Of a stretch of 64,000 nucleotides of DNA, positions 9,801 to 17,700 are shown in pieces. The notes under the pieces were generated by a model, which saw nothing but the letters and a program-made list of their open reading frames with translations, was not told the origin of the DNA and did no database searches. The translations under genes and the position numbers were made by a program. Location of the stretch: positions 35,823 through 99,822 of the forward strand of contig NZ_AUXS01000086.1 of NCBI RefSeq assembly GCF_001625565.1. The letters are read 5' to 3'. This DNA is from Pseudoalteromonas luteoviolacea NCIMB 1944 (lineage in GTDB: Bacteria > Pseudomonadota > Gammaproteobacteria > Enterobacterales > Alteromonadaceae). The first letter of the stretch is position 1. Each line of letters begins with the position of its first letter.

Positions 9801-11133
9801 AGTGAGAAATGCGATTCGCCATACTGGAGAGCGATGACATGGCGACCATGGATTTTTTATCTTGTTCGGTATCGAAAGCATGGTACTGCTGATACATAGA
9901 TGCGGTGTAAACCGCCACCTTGTGATCGTATTGCTGTGCCAATTTTTGCTTGGTATAGCCGCGACTTTCCAGCAGGTTCCAAACCTCTTCTAAGAGCAAG
10001 CGCTCTTGTGGATCCATCAGCTGTGCTTCGCGCGGGGAGATCTTAAAAAATAGCGGATCGAACTTATCAACATCGTGGATAAACCCTCCCCAACGACATG
10101 CCAATGCGTTACTTTCAAGGCCAAATAACGCCGCTCGCTCATCGGGAATATCGACAATACAATCCAGGCCTTGTTGCAGATTTTGCCAAAATGTATCGAC
10201 GTTCTCAGCCTCTGGAAAACGCCCCGCGACACTGATGATCGCGATATCTTGCTCGGCTACCGCAGCTGCTGTGGTCTGGCGATGTGTTGCACTCCCTGCG
10301 CGCTCGCTGTGCTCTGCGGTCGTACTCGGTGCGTTATCCATGACATTGGATGCGCGTGCTGGTGCGGCACTTGGCTGGCCAAATAGACGCTTGATATTGT
10401 CCGTCACCTCAGGTTGATGCATGGTCTGGGCATGCATAGCCAGCTCTTGTTCAATAAATGTTGGCAGCTTGTCGCGCACTTGCTGACAGAGGTGTTTTTT
10501 CAATAAAGAGACTGAGCGCAACGGCTTTTGGGCGATTAAGTCAGCCAACTCATAAGCACGACTTAGTACGCTTTTACGCGGCAGTACTTGTAGGCCCACC
10601 CCGCGTTGTTGTAATTCATCACCGCGATATTGATTGGCACTCAATAACATTTCACTGCCCAGATCCACACCCAGCTTGGTGGGCACTATCAAGGTCGACC
10701 CCATCCCCGGCGTAAAGCCATATTTCATAAAATTGAGGGTGTAGTAGCTCTCTTTGCTGAGCAACACGATGTCAGAGAATAACCCCATCACAAACCCGCC
10801 GCCAATGGCATGGCCCTGAATGGCAGATATCACCGGCACCCGACACTCCAATGGCAAGCTATAAATATTAACATCACTAAAATTGCCCTGAGTGTCATTT
10901 AGCGACAGTAGGCTATCCTGAGTGCCACCACTGCAAAAGTAGCTGTCAAAGCCTGTGATGATGACCGCTTTACAAGCGCGATTTTCCTCAATTTTTTTAT
11001 ATGCTTGCATCAACCCTGACAGAATATCACGGCTAAACATATTTTTATTGTCACGGTCTTCCATGGTGATCTGGACAACACCGTTATTCTGCTCGATGAT
11101 GGAAACAACCGAGTTGATGATTATTTTTGTCAT
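6823..11133 (-). CDS. tmpE: ECH2 decarboxylase - KS - ACP - FAD oxygenase fusion (MupK + MmpE)
   Basis: A 1,436-residue protein from an ATG at 11133, four bases after the tmlJ stop; the reading frame stays open further upstream, but that would overlap tmlJ. Residues 1 to about 255 are an enoyl-CoA hydratase-fold domain (MTKIIINSVV..., AIQGHAIGGGFVMG) matching MupK, the decarboxylase of the beta-branching cassette. A KS follows (about 300-740): Cys459 is present in DTMCSGA, but the EAHGTGT motif reads ETSVAGAT with Ser593 in place of His, so it should not elongate. A carrier-like domain has Ser949 in LGVTSVTK, with Thr replacing the usual Asp. The C-terminal about 400 residues are a group A flavin monooxygenase: VIVIGAGPAG, ILADGE and LTGDASGTGSP are intact. 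In mupirocin MmpE the FAD domain makes the 10,11-epoxide. As I recall, MupK and MmpE are separate proteins there, so the fusion is notable. Confidence 0.92.
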   Translation of the reverse strand: MTKIIINSVVSIIEQNNGVVQITMEDRDNKNMFSRDILSGLMQAYKKIEENRACKAVIITGFDSYFCSGGTQDSLLSLNDTQGNFSDVNIYSLPLECRVPVISAIQGHAIGGGFVMGLFSDIVLLSKESYYTLNFMKYGFTPGMGSTLIVPTKLGVDLGSEMLLSANQYRGDELQQRGVGLQVLPRKSVLSRAYELADLIAQKPLRSVSLLKKHLCQQVRDKLPTFIEQELAMHAQTMHQPEVTDNIKRLFGQPSAAPARASNVMDNAPSTTAEHSERAGSATHRQTTAAAVAEQDIAIISVAGRFPEAENVDTFWQNLQQGLDCIVDIPDERAALFGLESNALACRWGGFIHDVDKFDPLFFKISPREAQLMDPQERLLLEEVWNLLESRGYTKQKLAQQYDHKVAVYTASMYQQYHAFDTEQDKKSMVAMSSLSSMANRISHFFDLHGPSMAVDTMCSGAASAIYLACQNLLSGACRLAIVGATNLSIHGYKYQALSQSQLLAEQSAVRGFGESGGFIPGETVGAVLLKPLRDAIQDKDDVLAVIKGVHTDHKGTTDGFNVSDPDALKRLMSGCLQTAKMAPQQIDYIETSVAGATVSDSAEIEAMKQVFCDTAGDIKLPIGTVKSSIGHAEAASGLTQLIKVAMQLKHRVLTPSILHQPLNPKLDLDSAPFTIQDKFAPWTTAAAERPRSAMINTLGAGGSGCCMVLEECLTAKSATKVAGVRRDRVMVFSAQNEARLKELVTRHMAHFSTEQDIHLDDVAYTLIEGREAMPTRLSCVVNTIEQLRDYLAAWLDGKAQAEVFFHDIEHTSRHASIELDSANDTELLKQAKLWVQGGHLSWASLYGEQHGVLPQIIALPTYPFARRHCWLPKPAEKPSPNSAQQIDTPTQPVLSATDIAQASDANSTQPLLHSEVTELVVETVGQILGLGRDELQLTTPLKALGVTSVTKMLIVSALCDGMEQLDETQVGSELLQADSVSDLIAVIQCTQPKPAQEAEAKQVPIDLPGYISQATSSGYRFEYESSATQLLDEIDEHSVIVIGAGPAGIMAALSAVLNGVEQVYLFDKRKVVDRMQMVTIYQNALPYLQRFGVLTQLMERGTPIAQHNFFYTRSDNESTRYYQKQIDKAQLTTTQFNAPGNTHKSAYDEFVGESVLAISLADLQDVLLTAARDKGVHIYFNVEAQVVPTEGEQASVTLRNLQLESHFTVTPELVILADGECSSNAQAVGICYDTETANKGEECWYIYHCRATSDSSALNYKFSFDADQQLSGCEFGLFYPNRDELGVAVYTANGELPSTAQLAQRAQFFADAQQSKVGEVLWISKPIDVQYTRASTFISKNIMLTGDASGTGSPVAGMGAVLAISAYASATDEYFKLRGRDKQAAEQAYNARQSSFVEAWQDRSCDIWSKIDNLPSSHQSTAQSAQQKLELETPL

Positions 11134-11137
11134 TGTT

Positions 11138-11917
11138 TTAGCTTTCCCATGGCAGCTTGCCGCTTTCCACATAACGTCCAATATTGGTTACCACAGAGGG
11201 CAGAGAAAAGGTTGCTCGATTTTCCTGTACCGCGATCGACTCGTGTTCGAGTAATTGTGGGTTCAGTGTATTCATATAGTGTTTGTGCCGTATTATGCCA
11301 TCGCGAGGTAAGCGTCTCAGACGCAGTAAATGCCGTCTGAGCAACTCGTCTAAGTCATCTGAAACGGCATCGGCCAATCCCCAATTCGCAACGTCATGGG
11401 CGTTAAAAGGAGAGGTCATCAAGGTCATGTAGTTGGCTTTTTGCCAGCCAACTTTTTTGATTAAAAATGGCATGACACAGGCGGGTAAAATCCCAAAGAT
11501 GAGCTCTGACAAGCTATATTGGGCACGGCTGCCTGACAAAACAATGTCACACGCAGCGACAAACCCCATCCCGCCGGCATTGACCCGCCCTTCTACCACG
11601 GCAATAGAGATAAATGGCCCCAGCGCAATGCGCTTCCACAGCGTGTACAGTATACTTGGATCGTGTTCACTGCCTTGCTGGTTGTCTGTGTACTCTTGTT
11701 TGTCCATCCAAGAAAAGTCTGCGCCGAAACAAAACACCTCCGGCAGTCCTTTGATAACCAATATATTGCTGCGCGACTCACAGTCGGAGATCACCCGCAA
11801 GCACTCCTCAATCATTTGCTTATTCAAAGTATTCTTATGGTTAGGCCGATTAAATTGGAGCGTGCATATCTCCGCATTGTGACTAACCTTGATCATCTCA
11901 TACGTCACGATTGACAC
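11138..11917 (-). CDS. tmlJ: Enoyl-CoA hydratase-like dehydratase of beta-branching cassette (MupJ-like, ECH1)
   Basis: A 259-residue crotonase-fold protein. The oxyanion-hole segment is VEGRVNAGGMGFVAACD, and FNRPNHKNTLN near the N-terminus is typical of the family. In HMG-CoA-synthase cassettes ECH1 dehydrates the HMG-like intermediate on the acceptor ACP before ECH2 (here the N-terminal domain of TmpE) decarboxylates it. It sits between the HMGS gene and the ECH2 domain, which fits exactly. The start is a GTG at 11917 without an obvious ribosome binding site; an in-frame ATG at 11896 (MIKVSHNAE) is a reasonable alternative. The neighbouring genes are only a few bases apart, so it belongs to the same transcript. 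Confidence 0.9.
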   Translation of the reverse strand: MSIVTYEMIKVSHNAEICTLQFNRPNHKNTLNKQMIEECLRVISDCESRSNILVIKGLPEVFCFGADFSWMDKQEYTDNQQGSEHDPSILYTLWKRIALGPFISIAVVEGRVNAGGMGFVAACDIVLSGSRAQYSLSELIFGILPACVMPFLIKKVGWQKANYMTLMTSPFNAHDVANWGLADAVSDDLDELLRRHLLRLRRLPRDGIIRHKHYMNTLNPQLLEHESIAVQENRATFSLPSVVTNIGRYVESGKLPWES

Positions 11918-11927
11918 TCACACATTT

Positions 11928-13193
11928 TTATTGGAATTCATATTCTCGGTGAAAATTGTTGATCCGCTTCAAGTACAAACGTGGACTTAGCTGCTGTTGT
12001 TGTTGGATCTTATCGGTGATTGGACACTCAACCACCACATCTTGGGTGCCAAAACGCACCTCTTTGTTTTGTCGCAGAGACCTTTCATACTCCTCGATGG
12101 AGAGCTGATAGCGACTATCCAAATGCGATGCGATATCCAGTGACTTTAAGCGTGCTTGCCCCTGCTCAGTGACAATTCCACTGTAAAATTCAGAGCAGCA
12201 CCCTGAGCCATAGGCAAAACAGCCAATCCGTCTGGGCGTGCTAAAATCCCCCGCCTCTATCACCCCCGCCAAAGACACGTATAGCGCACCGCCCATAATG
12301 TTACCAATGCGCTGACAATAGGTCAGTCCGGGCGTCACCCGCTGGTTATAATCGGCTTCGATTTGCGCCGGAGGTTGCTGCGCAAACTTTCTCATCAATG
12401 AACGGTGTGCGCCTTTAACCATGCCGCCAAACGGAGTATGAAATGCCAAATAATCAAATGTATGTGCGTAGTTCGCCCCGTCAACACGTTGCTGATACTG
12501 CAAAAAAGTTTGCTCACAACAATCTAAATAAGACATCAAGGAGATATCTGCATTACCCGCTTCACTGTCCGGCTGAGGTCGACAGGTGTCCATAACTTCA
12601 TAGGAGTAATAACCACTGGCCCCCACATCCAACCTAAAAATTTCCGGCTTATTGCTGATCAACATCGCCACTGCGCCAGCGCCACCCGAGGGCTCCGAAA
12701 ACGCCCAATCTTTTTCATTGACGTCCTCTTCCCCTAACACCATAAATCGACATAAATCCACCGCAATCACCAAGGCTTTCGCGCCAGGTGAGGTGTTAGA
12801 CAAAATGAAGTTCGCCGCATTGTGTAAACCAACCGTACCTGAGTAGCACGCCTGTTTTACTTCAAACACCCGGCAGTTTTTATTCAAGCCAAGGTGATCA
12901 TGCACATAGGTGCTAATGGATTTACCAAAATCAATACCTGACTCAGTGCAGGTGATCAACATTTCGATGCTGTTTTTTTCTGCCTCACTCAATGCATCCA
13001 AAATAGGTTTGGCAGCATTGACGGCAAATGTGACCGGATCTTCACTGGCCAGTGCCACAGTTTTTTCTGACATTAATAGGTTGTTAAAGCGTGCGATATC
13101 GAGCTCGCGGTGATCGATCAGTTTACGTACATCCAAACACGCCGTGCCTGCATATACATTCATCGCTTCAATACCTACTTCACTGCATTCCAT
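11928..13193 (-). CDS. tmlH: HMG-CoA synthase homologue for beta-branching (MupH-like)
   Basis: A 421-residue HMG-CoA-synthase family protein. The N-terminus reads VGIEAMNVYAGTACLDV, the acyl-accepting Cys116 lies in VKQACYSGT, and the general-base Glu is likely in ITCTESGID (Glu84). In mupirocin MupH condenses acetyl-S-ACP with the beta-keto group of the chain held on MmpA, starting the methyl branch. Here the donor is probably TacpC and the acceptors the C-terminal ACP triplet of TmpA. The ATG at 13193 has TAGGAG 7 bases upstream. Residues AGTACL and the GSGCCSEF-type segment near the C-terminus also match the family. Cytoplasmic. The function is well supported by motif and by the complete cassette around it. 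Confidence 0.93.
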   Translation of the reverse strand: MECSEVGIEAMNVYAGTACLDVRKLIDHRELDIARFNNLLMSEKTVALASEDPVTFAVNAAKPILDALSEAEKNSIEMLITCTESGIDFGKSISTYVHDHLGLNKNCRVFEVKQACYSGTVGLHNAANFILSNTSPGAKALVIAVDLCRFMVLGEEDVNEKDWAFSEPSGGAGAVAMLISNKPEIFRLDVGASGYYSYEVMDTCRPQPDSEAGNADISLMSYLDCCEQTFLQYQQRVDGANYAHTFDYLAFHTPFGGMVKGAHRSLMRKFAQQPPAQIEADYNQRVTPGLTYCQRIGNIMGGALYVSLAGVIEAGDFSTPRRIGCFAYGSGCCSEFYSGIVTEQGQARLKSLDIASHLDSRYQLSIEEYERSLRQNKEVRFGTQDVVVECPITDKIQQQQQLSPRLYLKRINNFHREYEFQ

Positions 13194-13216
13194 TACTTAC
13201 TCCTACTCAACTATTG

Positions 13217-14458
13217 TCAAGGCTTAGTGATACACAGCGCGGTGTTTACCCCACCAAACCCGTAACTCAAACTCAGCGCTTGTTTGATGTTGGTTTCATG
13301 CCTTGTTGTCGTCACCCAATCAAAATCTGCTTGTATGGGGTTTTCTAAATTTAAGCTGGGATGTAAAAAGCCCTGTTCCATCTGGATCAAGGTCGCGATG
13401 ATTTCAAGGCACCCAGCTGCGCTCAGAGCATGACCAAATAGAGACTTGGTCGCGTTCAAAGGCACACTGCGCAGTCCGGTTTTGGCCAAGGCTTGCAACT
13501 CGGTCTCATCCCCTAGCACCGAACCACTGCCATGGGGATTGACATAATCAATGTCTGAGGCCGTCATCGCTGAATTGTGCAATGCCTGTTGGATCACGGC
13601 TATTTCCCCAGCCAAAGAGGGATCTGGATTGCGATTTCCATCCATCACCACAGCGCACCCAGGTATAGCAGCGCGCAGATGAGCCCCTCTTTGCAACGCG
13701 TGTTGATGACGCTCAAGCACTAATACGCCACAACCCTCACCATAAATAAAGCCATCTCGTTGTTGGTCAAAAGGCCGACAAGCCAAAGTAGGGGCATCGC
13801 AAAAGCGGCTGCTTCCCATAGCACCCAGTGAGGAAAATGCATGACATTCCCAGTAGGATAAATCCATCAGAGCCCCAACCACAACGCATACATCCAGTGC
13901 CCCACTTGTCACCGCTTTTGCCGCTTCAATCACCGCCAGTTGTCCACTGGCGGAGGCACCGCCGAGCGAAAAAGCACTGCCGCGTATGTTAAATAGCTCA
14001 GTGCAGATCCCACAGATGTCTGAGTCCATAAAATTTAATGCATAGCTGGGCTGAATAAAATACGGTGCATTTTTACGCTTGTCACGCAAATTATTTAAGT
14101 GTCGCTGCTGTACATTACTGCCACCGACAATCAGGCCTATTTTTTCAGGCTCAACAGTATCTAATTTGGCGTCTGTCCACGCCTGCTGCAGCGCAGCCAA
14201 CGCCGCCTGTGCACTCAGTGAAAAAGTGCTCAGATTATGGGCTTCAAACTGCTTAGGCATCGCCAGTGGCGCAAGCTCTGCACCAATAAATGACTCGTCA
14301 AAACAGCGCCCCTCTCGGGTCATATATGAAAACCCCGAAGTGCCTTTTTTCAGTGCCTGAGAGATGGCTGTAATGTCTTGCCCGATCGCAGTCACGGCGC
14401 CCATGCCGGTGATCAGCGCAGGCGCATTGCGCATATTAGCGGCGATTGAGTCTGTCAT
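13217..14458 (-). CDS. tmlG: Decarboxylative ketosynthase of HMGS cassette, active-site Cys replaced by Ser (MupG-like)
   Basis: A 413-residue free-standing ketosynthase. The nucleophile position reads LGGASASGQ: Ser169 replaces the Cys of DTACSSS, while both histidines remain (NPHGSGS, LFGHALSAAG). This is the hallmark of the cassette KS that decarboxylates malonyl-ACP to acetyl-ACP rather than condensing. It overlaps the end of tacpC by 23 bases, its likely carrier partner. The ATG at 14458 has a weak ribosome binding site; MRNAPALITG (ATG at 14434) is an alternative start. Together with tacpC, tmlH, tmlJ and the ECH2 domain of TmpE it completes the beta-methyl branching set. Confidence 0.92.
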   Translation of the reverse strand: MTDSIAANMRNAPALITGMGAVTAIGQDITAISQALKKGTSGFSYMTREGRCFDESFIGAELAPLAMPKQFEAHNLSTFSLSAQAALAALQQAWTDAKLDTVEPEKIGLIVGGSNVQQRHLNNLRDKRKNAPYFIQPSYALNFMDSDICGICTELFNIRGSAFSLGGASASGQLAVIEAAKAVTSGALDVCVVVGALMDLSYWECHAFSSLGAMGSSRFCDAPTLACRPFDQQRDGFIYGEGCGVLVLERHQHALQRGAHLRAAIPGCAVVMDGNRNPDPSLAGEIAVIQQALHNSAMTASDIDYVNPHGSGSVLGDETELQALAKTGLRSVPLNATKSLFGHALSAAGCLEIIATLIQMEQGFLHPSLNLENPIQADFDWVTTTRHETNIKQALSLSYGFGGVNTALCITKP

Positions 14459-14702
14459 GTAAGAGATCTATCAGTTCATCCAAATTGGTCGCCGACATGG
14501 TGTCAGTCATCGGTATTCTGAGTGACAATGCCGCCAAAATATCCACGATAATTTCAACCCGCTCCATCGAGTTCACACCCAAAGCGGCTAAGCTATCGCC
14601 CTGCTTAAACGTATGATCTTGCAAAGAGGGGACTAGCTGACGAATACAATCTAACACCACTGTTTGTACCTGACTTCTTTCGACATTGACTGCGATATTC
14701 AT
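14436..14702 (-). CDS. tacpC: Acyl carrier protein, donor ACP of HMGS cassette (mAcpC-like)
   Basis: An 88-residue stand-alone ACP. The phosphopantetheine serine is in ALGVNSMERVEI; Asn replaces the usual Asp before Ser, as is common in the donor ACPs of beta-branching cassettes. Its ATG overlaps the stop of tmpA (ATGA), so it is translationally coupled to the PKS. By position it matches macpC of mupirocin, which carries the acetyl unit made by the MupG-type KS and passed to the HMG synthase. It lacks the Trp at Ser+6 seen in the acceptor ACPs of TmpA, consistent with a donor rather than an acceptor. Confidence 0.9.
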   Translation of the reverse strand: MNIAVNVERSQVQTVVLDCIRQLVPSLQDHTFKQGDSLAALGVNSMERVEIIVDILAALSLRIPMTDTMSATNLDELIDLLHDRLNRR

Positions 14703-17700
14703 AGTACTTCTTCCATCTGTTTATGTTCTTTATGTTGACCGGACACACCTAAGTGTGCGCCTTGTGTCGCCTCATCACTGCGCTGCGCAGCTTGTAAGGC
14801 TTGGATTATTTCCTGTGCTTGTTGCATCCCTTTGTTCTCTAACTGGCTTTGAATATACCTAGAAAAACTTTCCAACGTGTTGTGTTCATAGACAATATCG
14901 GCGTTCAAACTGAGCTGCATGGTCTGATTGATCACCTTGATCCACTCCATCCCGGTAATTGAATCCAGTCCTAAATCTGCAAATCGAGTCGCCGCTTTGA
15001 TTTCCTGCTCAGCCATCATCAGAACCGTTGCCAACGACGTGCGCAAAAAGTCTAACGAGGTGTACTCACTCGGCGCTTGCAATGACACTGTAGAGTCAAG
15101 CTGCGCAACATCATCCGTCGATGTCTGTGGCTCAGCAAACAGCGAAGTCAGATACTGAGAAAACGCTGCTGGCGTCGGGTGCTCATATACCGCATTTGCC
15201 TCAATGTGCGTGCCAAAATGGCCATTAATGGCGCGGATCCATTCAACCCCAACAATCGAGTCTAAGCCCAAGTCAACAAAGCGAGACTGCACGCGAATAT
15301 CCCCCGCATCGAGCAACAAAGCATTTGCTAAGGTGGCGATAACGGTCGTGATCACCGCCTCATCATCAACCGTTTCAACCGTTTCAACCGTTTCTTCTAG
15401 TGCAGGTGTGGCTTGTTCGGTTTCCCTCACTTTGGGCTGCACTACCAATGTCTCGCCAGACTCACTTTGCTGCAAGTGCGCATGCAACTGATTGATGCTG
15501 GGGTACTCATGTACCCGCTCGACTGCCAACGCCAAATTGTACTGCGCATTGATGGCACGTACCCACTCTACACCAACGATGGAGTCTAAGCCAATATTTG
15601 AAAACGGCGTATTGTCGGATATTTCATCCTCGTTCATCATTAACGCCTTGGCCAAACTCGCTCGTAAAAAGTCCTTACTGAAAGTATCTGCACCTTCGCT
15701 GGCATCAGTTTTAGACATTTCACTCGCTGTCACCGCCTCTCCTGACAAGTCATGCTGAGGTGCCGAGGTTGCTACCCTTTCACCTGCCTGAGCAGGTGTT
15801 GGCAAAGTGACTTTTTTCACCGCAAACATGTGCGGATCGACCAATTGTATCTTACCCGATTTGCGCTCCTGCGGTGCTGGCAACACAGCAGGGGTGTGTG
15901 ATAGGGCATTCACCAGCTGAGCACGTAACGCTTCATCGCTGGCTGGTTTCCAGTAACGTTTTGCCGCAAATGGGTAAGTCGGTAAACTGATTTTTATCGG
16001 GCTCTGGTGGCGATATAAAGCATGCCACTGAATGTCACCCCCTCGCAACCAGGCACTGACAAGCTCTTTACAACGTATATCTTTTTGCGCTTCATCGGAG
16101 CGCTTAATGGTACTTAAAAAGCTTGGGTCTAGTGACGGAGACTGCGCTTGATTATCGTCAACAACCCCAGTGCATACCGCGCTACTCAACCAGTTTTCAG
16201 TTTCCCCTGACACACTGTCAGCTGCCAAGAATAGCTCCAATCCTATGTATATCTCCGCCAAGTCGCCAGCCATGCATGCCAATCGGTAGTCAAATGTTTC
16301 GCGACCCGTTTGCAAGGTATACGCAATGCGCTGTACATCGTCTTGAGACAACTGCTCGCGCCTTAGGTGATGTAGTAAATTATTGGCCATCTCTTTGAGC
16401 TGCTCGTGACTTCTGGCAGATAGCGTGATCACTTGAACGTGCGCGCTTTGGTTCCCGTGTAACCTGGCCTGTTTAGGGGCCTCTTGGACAATAAGATGGG
16501 CATTTGAGCCCCCAGCACCAAACGATGACACTCCAGCAATACGCGGGGCATCATCACGACTTGGCCATGGCGCCAGCTGTTGCTGCACAATAAATGGGGA
16601 CTGCGCAAACTCAATTTTGGGGTTTATCTGTTCACTGTGTAATGAAGGCACGAGTTGCTGATGCTTCATTTGCAGCAGCACCTTGGTCAGGCCCGCAATG
16701 CCCGCCGCACTTTCGCAGTGGCCAATATTGGACTTCACAGAACCAATTGCGCAGACATTGCCCTTGCTGTCAGCGGCTGAAAACGCTTTATTCAAAGCGG
16801 CCACTTCAATGGGATCTCCCAACGAAGTCCCCGTCCCATGTGCCTCCAAATAGCTGATCTCTTGAGGTCTAACCTTGGCTTGTGCCAATGCCCGAGTGAT
16901 CACTGTCTGCTGAGCTGCGGGGCTAGGAACAGAGTAGCCATAGGTTCTGCCACCATGATTGACCGCACTGCCTTTGATCACCCCGTAAATATTGTCGCCA
17001 TCTTGCAGTGCTTCACGCAATGGTTTGAGTAGTACTGCTCCCACACCTTCACTGGGTACAAATCCGTCCGCTTCAGCGCTGAAGGTTTTACAGCGACCAG
17101 TTTGCGATGCAAACCCGCCATATCCCAGCATCAAGTATTTTGCAGGATGAATAGACACATTGACGCCGCCAGCGATGGCAGCTTTACACTCACCGCTGAG
17201 TAAGCTTTGACAAGCTAAGTGAATACTGGTCAGTGACGAAGCACACATGGTATCAATGGCCAAACTCGGACCGTGAAAGTCACAAAAGTAGGATACGCGA
17301 TTGGCAATAGATGACGGGCTCATAGACAATACCATAGGCTGGCCTAACATGGTTTCCTGCGCGCCATACAATTGATATTCCTGATATGTCACCCCAACAT
17401 ACACACCGACCGCGCCGGGCGACCCATCGAGTGCGGTGTTTTGTGCCAACGACGCCCGGGTATAGCCAGCGTCTTCAATCGCTTCATAGGCAGTTTGTAA
17501 AAACAGCCTCTCCTGTGGTTCGATGATTTCAGCTTCGCGAGGTGAAATATTAAAGAAACTCGGATCAAACTTATCTACGCCGTCAATAAAGCCGCCCCAC
17601 TTCGCATATGTCTTACCAGGTTTACCTTTTTCCGCATCATAATAATGACTATGAGACCAGCGGCTGATTGGCACCTCGGTGATGCAATCTTGACCCCCTG

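Noticed and set aside
11433..11882. 149-residue plus-strand frame
   Set aside because: Antisense to tmlJ.
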